From NCBI RefSeq assembly GCF_013409995.1, contig NZ_JACCBX010000009.1, positions 1 through 64,000 of the forward strand: 64,000 nt of DNA, in the 5' to 3' direction. This document shows, in pieces, positions 35,966-44,469 of the stretch (its first letter is position 1; each line of letters begins with the position of its first letter). Below the pieces are notes generated by a model. The model had not been told where the DNA came from and did not search any database. It was given only the letters and a program-made list of their open reading frames with translations. The position numbers were made by a program, and so were the translations under genes. Source of the DNA: Neobacillus driksii (lineage in GTDB: Bacteria > Bacillota > Bacilli > Bacillales > Cytobacillaceae).

Positions 35966-37366
35966 ATGACAAAAGAATATGATGTTGTAATTATCGGCGG
36001 TGGAACAGGCGGATACGTGGCTGCTATTCGCGCTTCACAATTAGGATTAAAAGCGGCGGTTATTGAAAAAGGAAAAATTGGCGGAACATGTCTTCATGCT
36101 GGTTGTATCCCTAGCAAGGCTTTACTAAGAAGCGCAGAAGTGTACGCCCAAACTAAAAAAGTAGAAAAGTACGGTGTCATTGCACCAGAAGTTAGACTTG
36201 ATTTTTCAAAAGTACAGGCACGAAAAGAAGAAATTACGGAACAGCTTTTTAAAGGTGTCCACTATTTGATGAAAAAAGGAAAGATCGATGTTTATGAGGG
36301 GAAAGGCAGTATCTTGCAGTCAAAAGATGTTTTAGTGGAATTGAACAATGATGAAGATGAAATCATTTTAAGCCCACGGAATATTTTGATTGCAACAGGC
36401 TCTCGCCCAAGAACACTTCCAGGACTAGAAGTAGATGAAAGCTATGTGATGACATCGGACGAAGCCTTGAAAATAGAGACACTTCCAACTTCTATTATCA
36501 TTGTTGGAGGCGGTGTGATTGGAATCGAATGGGCATCCATGCTCGTGGACTTCGGATTACAAGTAACCGTACTTGAATATGCTGATCGTATCTTACCGAC
36601 TGAGGATCAAGATGTATCAAAAGAAATCCAGCGTTTAATGAAGAAAAAAGGCGTAAAAATTGTTACTAGTGCAAAGGTGCTGCCTGAGACTTTAGAAAAA
36701 GGTGACGGTGTTTCGATTAAGGCGGAACATAAAGGAAAAGAAACGTCATTTTCTGCTGATAAACTTTTAGTATCCGTTGGACGATTACCGAATACAGAAG
36801 GCCTTGGGCTGGAAAATACCACTATAGATTTCAATCGTGAGTTTATTAAAACAAATGAATTTTATCAAACCAATGAACCAAACATTTACGCGATTGGTGA
36901 TGTGATAGGCGGCTTGCAGCTTGCGCATGTAGCCTCACATGAAGGAATGATTGCGATTGAACATATGGCTGGGGAAAACCCTGGACCACTTGATTCGACT
37001 CTTGTTTCAAAATGTGTATACAGCAGCCCAGAAGTAGCGAGTGTTGGGCTAACAGAAGAGGAAGCAAAGGGAAAAGGGTATCAAGTAAAAACTGGTAAGT
37101 TTTCATTCCGTGCCATTGGAAAGGCTTTGGTTTTTGGTGAATCAGATGGTTTTGTTAAATTGGTTGTTGAAGAAGGATCTAATAGACTGTTAGGAGCTCA
37201 TATGGTAGGTCCGCATGTAACGGATATGATTACGGAAGTGGGTCTCGCTCGTGTATTAAACGCAACCGCCATGGATATTGCTCATACGATTCATCCCCAC
37301 CCGACCTTGGCTGAAGCAATTGGTGAAGCGGCCCTTGCCGTAGATGGAAAGGCAATTCATGCCTAA
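35966..37366 (+). CDS. lpdA: Dihydrolipoyl dehydrogenase (glycine cleavage L protein)
   Basis: 466 aa, FAD- and NAD-dependent. Motifs are the FAD-binding IIGGGTGGYVAA, redox disulfide Cys42-Cys47 (GGTCLHAGCIPSK), NAD-binding IIVGGGVIGIEWAS, second FAD motif YAIGDVIGGLQLAH, and HPHPTLAEA with the catalytic His. It reoxidises dihydrolipoyl-GcvH. The ATG at 35966 has AGAAGGGGA upstream. A dedicated L protein inside the gcv operon makes the cleavage system self-contained. Confidence 0.94.
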   Translation: MTKEYDVVIIGGGTGGYVAAIRASQLGLKAAVIEKGKIGGTCLHAGCIPSKALLRSAEVYAQTKKVEKYGVIAPEVRLDFSKVQARKEEITEQLFKGVHYLMKKGKIDVYEGKGSILQSKDVLVELNNDEDEIILSPRNILIATGSRPRTLPGLEVDESYVMTSDEALKIETLPTSIIIVGGGVIGIEWASMLVDFGLQVTVLEYADRILPTEDQDVSKEIQRLMKKKGVKIVTSAKVLPETLEKGDGVSIKAEHKGKETSFSADKLLVSVGRLPNTEGLGLENTTIDFNREFIKTNEFYQTNEPNIYAIGDVIGGLQLAHVASHEGMIAIEHMAGENPGPLDSTLVSKCVYSSPEVASVGLTEEEAKGKGYQVKTGKFSFRAIGKALVFGESDGFVKLVVEEGSNRLLGAHMVGPHVTDMITEVGLARVLNATAMDIAHTIHPHPTLAEAIGEAALAVDGKAIHA

Positions 37367-37393
37367 ATCAAAACCGAAGAATGGAGGATAGCA

Positions 37394-38263
37394 ATGAACA
37401 CAAAAGTAAAGCCGAACCGTGCAAAATTATTAATCTCTTGTCCAGAAAAGCCAGGGATTATCTCGACTGTAACGAATTTTTTATTAGAACACAAAGCCAA
37501 TATTGTACATTTTGATCAACATACAACAGATCCTCAAGCAGGTATATTTTTTATGCGGATTGAGTTTGATTTAGAAGAATATGATTCTACTTATAAAAAA
37601 ATTGAAAATGATCTCGATGAGCTGGCGCGGGATTATGCGTTGGATTGGCAGTTGAGCAGTAATGAAAGAAGGAAGCGAATGGCCATCTTTGTTTCCAAAG
37701 CGGACCACTGTCTCACTGAGCTTATTTGGCGGTGGAAATCGAATGAAATTCCTGTGGATATCCCAATGGTAGTCAGCAATCATCCTGATTTAAAAGAGAT
37801 GGTTGAGGGGTATGGCATCCCTTTTTATCATATCCCGCTGTCACAAGATTCGAAAGAAGAGGCCGAACAGAAAGCCTTAGAATTGTTAAAAGGAAAAGTG
37901 GATTTTATTGTTTTGGCCAGGTATATGCAGATTCTTTCTCCTAAATTCATTTCCCATTATCCAAAACAAATCATTAACATTCATCACTCTTTTTTACCTG
38001 CTTTTGTTGGAGCAAACCCTTATGTAAGAGCGTTTAACCGCGGGGTCAAGTTAATAGGAGCCACCGCACATTATGTAACGAATGATCTTGATGAAGGACC
38101 GATAATCGAGCAAGATGTCCAGCGTATTAATCACCGCTATACAGCAGCGGATTTAAAGACCGCGGGACGTCATGTAGAAAAGAGAGTTCTCGCCGAAGCC
38201 GTTTCCTGGCATGTTGAAGATAAAGTACTAGTTCATGGTAATAAAACGATTGTATTTGCATGA
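37394..38263 (+). CDS. purU: Formyltetrahydrofolate deformylase
   Basis: 289 aa. An N-terminal ACT domain (LLISCPEKPGIISTVTNFL) is followed by a formyltransferase-fold domain with the catalytic stretch INIHHSFLPAF, then GATAHYVTNDLDEGPIIEQD. It hydrolyses 10-formyl-THF to formate and THF. At the end of a glycine-degrading operon it recycles THF when C1 units pile up. The formate made could be handled by the fdhF module 23 kb upstream (inference). Confidence 0.94.
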   Translation: MNTKVKPNRAKLLISCPEKPGIISTVTNFLLEHKANIVHFDQHTTDPQAGIFFMRIEFDLEEYDSTYKKIENDLDELARDYALDWQLSSNERRKRMAIFVSKADHCLTELIWRWKSNEIPVDIPMVVSNHPDLKEMVEGYGIPFYHIPLSQDSKEEAEQKALELLKGKVDFIVLARYMQILSPKFISHYPKQIINIHHSFLPAFVGANPYVRAFNRGVKLIGATAHYVTNDLDEGPIIEQDVQRINHRYTAADLKTAGRHVEKRVLAEAVSWHVEDKVLVHGNKTIVFA

Positions 38264-38296
38264 GTTGCTGATCATTGTTCATAGGAGATGGTACTA

Positions 38297-38464
38297 ATGG
38301 CAGGAGATGAACATGTACTGGACTGGATTCATATCGTTTTAGCTATTCTTTGGATATGGATATTTCTTAAAAATAAACGAAAGCGCAGATTAAACTACAT
38401 ACATTTCATGCTGCTGCTTTTTGCCGTGGGATTATTGTTTCAATCAATATTGAAGTGGACATAG
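38297..38464 (+). CDS. Small two-helix membrane protein
   Basis: A 55-aa protein with two hydrophobic segments (about 9-24 and 36-51) separated by a basic KNKRKRRLN loop. No family was recognised. AGGAGA sits about 9 bases before the ATG at 38297. It lies 33 bases after purU in the same direction, so it is likely the last gene of the glycine operon. The role is unknown. Confidence 0.65.
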   Translation: MAGDEHVLDWIHIVLAILWIWIFLKNKRKRRLNYIHFMLLLFAVGLLFQSILKWT

Positions 38465-38470
38465 GGTTTC

Positions 38471-38531
38471 ATGTGGACGGTTCTAATGGTTTAGCTTAAA
38501 CAAAAATGTTGATCGATAGAACCGTCCACAT
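38471..38531 (+). repeat. GGACGGTTCT-type inverted repeat, copy 1 / terminator
   Basis: ATGTGGACGGTTCTA (38471-38485) and its exact complement (38517-38531) form a 15-bp stem with a 31-nt loop. TAGTTTTCAGGTTTTT follows, so it may terminate the glycine operon. Related elements are at 40530 and 55407; the sequence type recurs in Bacillus genomes (from memory). Confidence 0.7.
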
Positions 38532-38548
38532 AGTTTTCAGGTTTTTAA

Positions 38549-39577
38549 CTACTTTACATCTAACATATTATCAGTACATAAGGTGATCAGCTTGTTTTTA
38601 TTATCCATAATCCAATTACATCGTATCGCACACTTTTGAATATATTCCTTAACAATGTCAAGGGAGCTGACCTGATCCAAATAACGACCAAAAAAATGAA
38701 TGAATACGTCGAGACTCCTCAGTTGGATGAGGGTGGGAACAGCTTCAATTTCAGCTTCTGTTAATTTTAGTGATTGCCCATAACCGGAAAGAAATGAATG
38801 AATATTTGCCCAAGTAGTGGTTGCTTCTTCGCTAGGTTGGATGAAGTCTGATAAGCAAACAGCCAGTTCCATCACCCGTAAATCGTTTGTAACAAATTCA
38901 AAATCAAGAACAGCTGTCACAATATCATCTTGATTGACGAGAATGTTGGACGCGTTCATATCGCCGTGGACAAGCTGATGTGGCAATTGTCTTATAGCTG
39001 GAACTTGCTCAATGAAAGAATTCAGCTGTTCATGTATAACTAATAAATCTGTTCTCAGTTCCGAAAATTCCTTCGGAGGATTTTTGCAAAAGCTTAGGAC
39101 ATCCTGTAATGAACAACGAGGATGAGTACTTTCAATCTCATAATACGGTCTGTAGGCCGGACGCTGCTGAATATGTACCTGTGCGAGCGAAGCTGACAAT
39201 AGTGCAGCAGTTCTCCCAAATGAATGAATCTTAGCTGCTACATCCAGAGCAGGGTTTACACCATCCAAGTACCGAAATAAACCGGCAATCTTTCCATCCC
39301 CTGTTCGAACAAACGTTTTTCCATTCGTTGTTTGGATGGGCTTGGATATAGAAAAAGGTAGAGGCATTTCTGCTAAAGCAACTAAAATAGCATGTTCATA
39401 CTTCACCTTATCTACATCCTGATGGGTTTCGTAAACGCGGAGTACATATTGTTCATGATCAACAAGAACAAATCGGGTCGTATTGTTTACACCACTTTGA
39501 CCAACCCTTGTTACCCAACTGCTTGCGGGGAAGTATTGTACCAGTATTTCATCAATGTATTTATTGTTATGTACCAT
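38549..39577 (-). CDS. APH/choline-kinase-type phosphotransferase
   Basis: A 342-aa protein kinase-like-fold enzyme. The catalytic loop HGDMNASN is at about 204-211 and the metal-binding LDFEF follows at about 221-225. The N-terminal half carries the nucleotide-binding lobe (FVLVDHEQYVLRVYE). Relatives phosphorylate aminoglycosides, choline, homoserine or other small alcohols; the substrate is not deducible. The ATG at 39577 lacks a strong ribosome site in the preceding bases. It is a single gene, opposite in direction to the gcv operon. Confidence 0.75.
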   Translation of the reverse strand: MVHNNKYIDEILVQYFPASSWVTRVGQSGVNNTTRFVLVDHEQYVLRVYETHQDVDKVKYEHAILVALAEMPLPFSISKPIQTTNGKTFVRTGDGKIAGLFRYLDGVNPALDVAAKIHSFGRTAALLSASLAQVHIQQRPAYRPYYEIESTHPRCSLQDVLSFCKNPPKEFSELRTDLLVIHEQLNSFIEQVPAIRQLPHQLVHGDMNASNILVNQDDIVTAVLDFEFVTNDLRVMELAVCLSDFIQPSEEATTTWANIHSFLSGYGQSLKLTEAEIEAVPTLIQLRSLDVFIHFFGRYLDQVSSLDIVKEYIQKCAIRCNWIMDNKNKLITLCTDNMLDVK

Positions 39578-39633
39578 TATAATCGTAATCCTTTGCTATT
39601 TTTGTAGAACTCAAGACTCCATGGGGAAGGTGC

Positions 39634-40410
39634 TTAAAGGTTAAAATAGTCTTTTCTTATTTCATTAAATCGTTTTTCATCGATGTTTTCCTTATTCAAT
39701 GTACGATCGACCCATTGTGTAAACGAAGTGTCAGTTAAGGTTATGTTTCCTTTATCTGTTATCTTTGTGATTAAAGGTTTCTTATTAAATGCAGATTCAG
39801 GATGTTCCACGATAATTCTTTGAACTTCATTTAATTCAGATATATTTTGAATCGACTCTTTAGAATTAAAAGCGTAACCTATTTTCCAATCCTCGTCATT
39901 GCGATTTAATTTCATGTACAAAATATTATCCCCATGTTCACTGTCTGTTCGTTCCACTCTAAATTCTCCATTACTAGAGGAAACAGTCTCTCCGCTTAAC
40001 GGAATAGGTTTTAATGGTAAATTCCCTCCGAAACCAGTATCAACAAGATAGATCTGCCCATTATGAGTAATTAGATTGAGCACATGAGTATTCCCAGTCC
40101 CACTCCATTGTTGACTCATATGATTATAAGTGACTCCGCGGACTAGGGAGGGGCTAATCCCATTTTCAGTCAAGAAAAGGTAAAGAATTGTATTAAGTTC
40201 GTAACAAAGCCCGCCCTCGTTTTGTTGAAGTAATTTACTCGTTAAATTTTCTATTGTAATTTCCTTCGTTCTTTTTTCGATAATACATAGGTTCTCAAAA
40301 GGAATGGTCTTTGCAGTTTTTTCAAGTACTGTATTTAAATAGTCAAACGTGATTTTTTTTTCTTGAGCGATACCTACTCTATCACGAAATAATTCGTTTA
40401 CGTTGTTCAT
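39634..40410 (-). CDS. nat: Arylamine N-acetyltransferase
   Basis: 258 aa. The catalytic triad of the NAT family is visible: Cys69 (EGGLCYELN), His109 (GNTHVLNLI) and Asp124 (LVDTGFGG). It transfers acetyl from acetyl-CoA to arylamines and hydrazines. The length is a little short of typical 260-280. The ATG at 40410 follows an AAGGAGGACGT site. It is adjacent to, and in the same direction as, the APH-type gene but separated by about 60 bases. Confidence 0.88.
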   Translation of the reverse strand: MNNVNELFRDRVGIAQEKKITFDYLNTVLEKTAKTIPFENLCIIEKRTKEITIENLTSKLLQQNEGGLCYELNTILYLFLTENGISPSLVRGVTYNHMSQQWSGTGNTHVLNLITHNGQIYLVDTGFGGNLPLKPIPLSGETVSSSNGEFRVERTDSEHGDNILYMKLNRNDEDWKIGYAFNSKESIQNISELNEVQRIIVEHPESAFNKKPLITKITDKGNITLTDTSFTQWVDRTLNKENIDEKRFNEIRKDYFNL

Positions 40411-40529
40411 TCCACGTCCTCCTTGGTACTACCTATGTTCAATGATAGCAAAAAGTTCCCAGTAACCCAAATACGAAATAATCTTAGGCAGACTAATAGT
40501 GTTAATGATAAAATTATGGAAAACTCCAG

Positions 40530-40588
40530 AGGGACAGTTTCTCTTAGCTTGATGAAACAAAAGGTAGATCCACTGGAACCGTCCCCAT
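40530..40588. repeat. GGACGGTTCT-type inverted repeat, degenerate copy
   Basis: GAGGGACAGTTTCT on the left and GGAACCGTCCCC on the right form an imperfect inverted repeat, related to 38471-38531 and 55407-55467. It lies in the divergent region between nat and pucB. Confidence 0.5.
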
Positions 40589-40609
40589 GGCCATAGTGAG
40601 GTGAGAATA

Positions 40610-41197
40610 ATGGAAGCAATCGTCTTAGCTGCTGGATATTCCAGTCGAGCGAATGCATTTAAAATGATGTTGCCCCTTGGGCAAAAGACTGTGTTGGAGT
40701 ATACGATTTCTAAATTTGAAGGAGTATGCAGCAGAGTCATCGTCGTAGCTGGGTTTCATGCTCAGTTTATCAAAGAGGAAATCGAAAAAATCAATAATAA
40801 AAATAGTTATTCATTTCAGTTAAAGTTTGTTTACAATGAAAACTTTAACCAAGGAATGTTCAGTTCCATCCAAAAGGGATGCAACGAAGTAAATGTCCCA
40901 ACCTTCTTTATAACACCCGGAGATTGTCCGCTTGTTAAAAGGGAGACAATTCAGCTGCTAGCGGACCACAAAGGGGATGTTGTGATTCCTAGCTTTCATT
41001 ATAAAGGTGGTCATCCTATTAAATTATCAAGATTAGTAAAACAAAAAATTCTCGAAACCGATCCGGAAAGTAATTTGCGTATGGTGCTTAATGGTTTCAA
41101 TAGGGAATACATCAGTGTAGATGACCAGGGGATAATCATGGATGTAGATACTCAGGAAGATTACCAACAAGCCATTGATTATTATAAGAAAACGTAA
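40610..41197 (+). CDS. pucB: MobA-like nucleotidyltransferase (PucB/MocA type)
   Basis: A 195-aa NTP transferase. The start IVLAAGYSSRANAFKMMLPLG is the nucleotide-binding loop and TPGDCPLV the metal-binding segment; KGGHPIKLS follows. MocA-type enzymes make molybdopterin cytosine dinucleotide for xanthine-dehydrogenase-like enzymes. In Bacillus, PucB is needed for xanthine dehydrogenase activity. GAGGTGAG lies 5-6 bases before the ATG at 40610. It precedes pucDECA but is separated from them by a minus-strand small gene. Confidence 0.82.
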   Translation: MEAIVLAAGYSSRANAFKMMLPLGQKTVLEYTISKFEGVCSRVIVVAGFHAQFIKEEIEKINNKNSYSFQLKFVYNENFNQGMFSSIQKGCNEVNVPTFFITPGDCPLVKRETIQLLADHKGDVVIPSFHYKGGHPIKLSRLVKQKILETDPESNLRMVLNGFNREYISVDDQGIIMDVDTQEDYQQAIDYYKKT

Positions 41198-41246
41198 GTT
41201 TCACGATATATTCGCGTTTTATCAATTATTATTTAAAAATATAAAT

Positions 41247-41293
41247 ATAAAGGAGAACACATTTCCGTAACCAGCGAATGTGTTCTCCTTTAT
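41247..41293. terminator. Bidirectional terminator after pucB
   Basis: ATAAAGGAGAACACATT and its exact complement give a 17-bp stem with a 13-nt loop and flanking A/T runs. It serves pucB on the plus strand and probably the small gene at 41363 on the minus strand. Confidence 0.8.
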
Positions 41294-41362
41294 TTATCTT
41301 CTCTTAATCTTAAAAAGATCATATGTGTAGGATTATTCCTTTCAATCTATTTTAAACTAAGG

Positions 41363-41536
41363 TTAATCCGTATATCTAACTCCTTTTAAAATCATATTTA
41401 CCTTTAATTTAGTATCTTCGACAATAGTTTTTCGAAGTGCCTTTGCTTTTTTGAAGGCTTCCGTCATTCCTGATGCTATGATCTTTATTTCTTTGTTACC
41501 CACCGGTTCTTCAAGAAGAAATATATATTCTTTCAT
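41363..41536 (-). CDS. Small conserved-looking protein of unknown function
   Basis: A 57-aa soluble protein, basic in the middle (EAFKKAKALRKTI) with an N-terminal KEYIFLLEEPVGNKEIKI strand-like stretch. It has an ATG at 41536 with GAGAGGTGA upstream at good spacing and a stop before a shared terminator, so it is likely real. No family was recognised. Convergent with pucB and divergent from pucD. Confidence 0.6.
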   Translation of the reverse strand: MKEYIFLLEEPVGNKEIKIIASGMTEAFKKAKALRKTIVEDTKLKVNMILKGVRYTD

Positions 41537-41584
41537 GCTGTTTCACCTCTCAAGTTGTAATTTTAATATAATTATAAACGATTT

Positions 41585-41621
41585 TGAAAGCGATTACCAC
41601 ATTATTTTGTGAACGTTTTCA
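41585..41621 (+). promoter_or_regulatory. Two cre-like CcpA sites upstream of pucD
   Basis: TGTGAACGTTTTCA at 41608-41621 fits TGWNANCGNTNWCA at every position. TGAAAGCGATTACC at 41585-41598 fits 13 of 14. They lie in the divergent region between the small minus gene and pucD, so carbon catabolite control of either is plausible. Confidence 0.55.
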
Positions 41622-41833
41622 CTTTTATGCCCAGGGAAACGTTAAATCAAAATTCTTTGTCAAGATCCCTTACACAGTTAAGTAATGTTCCCCGACTTTA
41701 AAATATAATGAAAAGAACGAATTTCTTCGATGAAATTTATCATAAAACATCATTCTGATTTATAAAATCGTAGGAAGAGGTTCTATTAATCTTGTATCTT
41801 CTTTAAAAATGAGTCGAAGGGTGTTGTTGGAAC

Positions 41834-43996
41834 GTGAATCTTAAAAACATAAGCACCTCAGTGCCCAAAAAGGACCATAAAGGTAAGGTATCTGGCCAGT
41901 TGGCTTATATTAGTGATGTGAAAGTGGAAAATATGGTTTATGGTGTTTTGTATCGTTCGCCCATTGCTTATGGAAAAATCAAATCGATACAACTGCCAGA
42001 CCTTCCTGAAGGATATGAAGCGGTTGGTGCAGAGCATATCACCGGACCGAATTATGTCAAAATTATTAAAGAAGATCAGCCCATATTTGCCAATGAGTGG
42101 GTCAATTATATTGGTGAGCCGATTCTCATGCTCGTAGGAAAAGACCTTGATATCTTATACCGTTTGCTGGATGAAGTGAAAATGGAATTGGAAGAACATC
42201 AGGCGATTTTTACATTGGACGAAGCAATCAAACAAAAGTCATCACCCGGGGTAACTATGGCAAGCTATGAATTTGGGGAAAGCTTAGAAAGCATTTCAGC
42301 CATTGAGCAGGGTGCATGTCAAATTATCGAAGAAGAATATAATACGGGATATCAGGAGCATGTTTACCTTGAACCGCAAGGAATGCTGGGCATATATAAG
42401 GAAGATGAAATTGTAGTCCAGGGATCGATGCAGTGTCTCTACTATATAAAAAATGCATTGATAACCGCCTTAGCGTGTGGCGATGATGATGTTAGGGTGG
42501 TTCAAAGCCCAACTGGCGGTGGTTTCGGGGGCAAGGAAGAGTTTCCTTCGATGATGGCCTGTCATGTAGCCGTTGCTGCAAAGGCGGTCAAGAAATCGGT
42601 CATGCTCGTGTTCGACCGTTCTGAGGATATGGTCGTCACTACGAAAAGACATCCGGCCAAACTCAAATATCGAACAGCACTTGATAAGGAAGGAAATATC
42701 ATGAGCATGTGTGTAGAGGTATTTCTCGATGGCGGAGCGAATGTGGGATTGAGCTCAGTCGTACTGCAGCGCGCCTTACTAAACAGTGCTGGTGTGTATA
42801 AAATTCCGCATTTTCATGCAAAAGGCTATGTCTTAAAAACCAATACTGTACCGAACGGTGCCTTCAGAGGCTTTGGTGCGCCGCAAAGCTTTGCTGGAAT
42901 CGAAAGTCATATCGGTCATCTTAGTAAACGAGCAAACATCGACCCACTTGACTATAAACGAAAATACCTCGTTCAACAGGGAGACCCCACGATTACCAAA
43001 GGAAATTTCCGCGATCCAATATTAATGGAAGATATGATTGAGGACTTGCTAAACGCATCCAATTACAAAAAGAAAAAAGCAGAGTTTCAAACCTTTAATC
43101 AACAAAACCAGCGTTATAAAAAAGGGATTGGAACGTCGTTGTTCCTCCACGGGTGTGGGTTTACAGGCAGTGGTGAACGAGATCACATAAAAGCAAAGGT
43201 TAAGCTCTATAAATCTAAAGACAATCAAGTGTCACTTAAAATATCAAATTCTGACATGGGACAAGGCATTTTCACAACGCTGAGTAAAATCGTCGCCAAA
43301 GAACTCGACCTCCCATACGAAGAAGTTTTGTACCCTTATCCCGATACAAAAGAGGTCCCCGACTCAGGTCCGACGGTAGCCTCTAGGACGACAATGATCG
43401 TCGGAAAGTTACTGGAACGTGCTGCAAAAAAACTAAAGGCTCAGTGGCTAACAGGGGTAGAACAGGAAGTAACGGAGGACTATGTTCACCGTGAAATGAT
43501 TCCATGGGACGAAAAAACATTTACAGGAGACGCCTATCCGGCATATTCATGGGGCGTGAATTTTGTGGAAGTAGAAGTGGATACGTTAACCGGAAATGTA
43601 AAGCTGGAAAAAGTATATGCCAATTATGAAGTAGGAAAAGTCATTGATGACAGGGTGATGAAAGGGCAAATTGATGGTGGCTTAGCACAAGGTTTAGCCT
43701 ACGGGTATCTAGAAAAAATGACCTCAAAAGAAGGCAGGATACAACAAAAAAGCATTACGGACTATGGACCGCCGACTTCAATGGACGTGGTTACTATACA
43801 AAGCAAGGTTTTTGATAACCCGTATGCGGACGGTCCATACGGGGCAAAGGGTGCAGGTGAATTGACGTTAATTGGCGGTGCTCCTGCCGTCCAAGCGGCG
43901 ATTGAGGATGCATTACAAACTTCTTTTCAACAAATTCCAATCACACCTGAAGTCATTATTGAAAGTCTTTGGATGAAAGAAGGTGAAGAAGGATGA
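41834..43996 (+). CDS. pucD: Xanthine dehydrogenase, molybdenum-binding subunit
   Basis: A 720-aa subunit of the xanthine oxidase family. It shows the N-terminal a/b-hammerhead (DHKGKVSGQLAYISDV), Moco-binding GGGFGGKEE and FRGFGAPQ, DMGQGIFT and the catalytic Glu at about 676 in YGAKGAGEL. It hydroxylates hypoxanthine/xanthine toward urate as a complex with PucE and PucC. The GTG at 41834 follows AAGGG at a long spacing. First gene of pucDECA; it overlaps pucE by 4 bases (ATGA). Confidence 0.88.
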   Translation: MNLKNISTSVPKKDHKGKVSGQLAYISDVKVENMVYGVLYRSPIAYGKIKSIQLPDLPEGYEAVGAEHITGPNYVKIIKEDQPIFANEWVNYIGEPILMLVGKDLDILYRLLDEVKMELEEHQAIFTLDEAIKQKSSPGVTMASYEFGESLESISAIEQGACQIIEEEYNTGYQEHVYLEPQGMLGIYKEDEIVVQGSMQCLYYIKNALITALACGDDDVRVVQSPTGGGFGGKEEFPSMMACHVAVAAKAVKKSVMLVFDRSEDMVVTTKRHPAKLKYRTALDKEGNIMSMCVEVFLDGGANVGLSSVVLQRALLNSAGVYKIPHFHAKGYVLKTNTVPNGAFRGFGAPQSFAGIESHIGHLSKRANIDPLDYKRKYLVQQGDPTITKGNFRDPILMEDMIEDLLNASNYKKKKAEFQTFNQQNQRYKKGIGTSLFLHGCGFTGSGERDHIKAKVKLYKSKDNQVSLKISNSDMGQGIFTTLSKIVAKELDLPYEEVLYPYPDTKEVPDSGPTVASRTTMIVGKLLERAAKKLKAQWLTGVEQEVTEDYVHREMIPWDEKTFTGDAYPAYSWGVNFVEVEVDTLTGNVKLEKVYANYEVGKVIDDRVMKGQIDGGLAQGLAYGYLEKMTSKEGRIQQKSITDYGPPTSMDVVTIQSKVFDNPYADGPYGAKGAGELTLIGGAPAVQAAIEDALQTSFQQIPITPEVIIESLWMKEGEEG

Positions 43997-44469
43997 TAAA
44001 GTTCAACCTAAATGGAAGAAAAATAGAAACTGACGCTCCTCCAACTGCAAGATTATTAGATGTAATAAGAGAGGATTTTACCTTAATAGGTACAAAGGAA
44101 GGCTGCGGAGAAGGAGAATGTGGAGCCTGTAGTGTTTTTGTCAATAACCTATTGCAAAACAGCTGTCTGATTCCAATTGGCTCCATCGATGGAGCCGAAG
44201 TTGTAACGATTGAGGGAATCATGGAGTCAGATCAATTTAAGATTTTAGATGAGAGTTATTCCGAAGCCGGAGGAGTCCAATGCGGTTACTGCATACCCGG
44301 GATGGTCATGGCCAGTGCAGCTTTATTATCCCAAAACCCACATCCTTCTGAGGATGAAATTCGTGAAGGGATATCCGGAAATCTTTGCCGATGTACGGGC
44401 TACAATATGATTGTTGAAGCAATCAACATGGCGGCTAAAAAAGGGGACGGCTTATGGAAGAAACAATAA
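43993..44469 (+). CDS. pucE: Xanthine dehydrogenase, iron-sulfur subunit
   Basis: 158 aa with two [2Fe-2S] clusters. The plant-ferredoxin-like one uses Cys38, Cys43, Cys46 and Cys58 (GCGEGECGAC); the second uses Cys97, Cys100, Cys132 and Cys134 (CGYC and CRC). It passes electrons from the Mo site to FAD in PucC. Its start overlaps pucD and its end overlaps pucC, so the three subunits are translationally coupled. Confidence 0.93.
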   Translation: MIKFNLNGRKIETDAPPTARLLDVIREDFTLIGTKEGCGEGECGACSVFVNNLLQNSCLIPIGSIDGAEVVTIEGIMESDQFKILDESYSEAGGVQCGYCIPGMVMASAALLSQNPHPSEDEIREGISGNLCRCTGYNMIVEAINMAAKKGDGLWKKQ

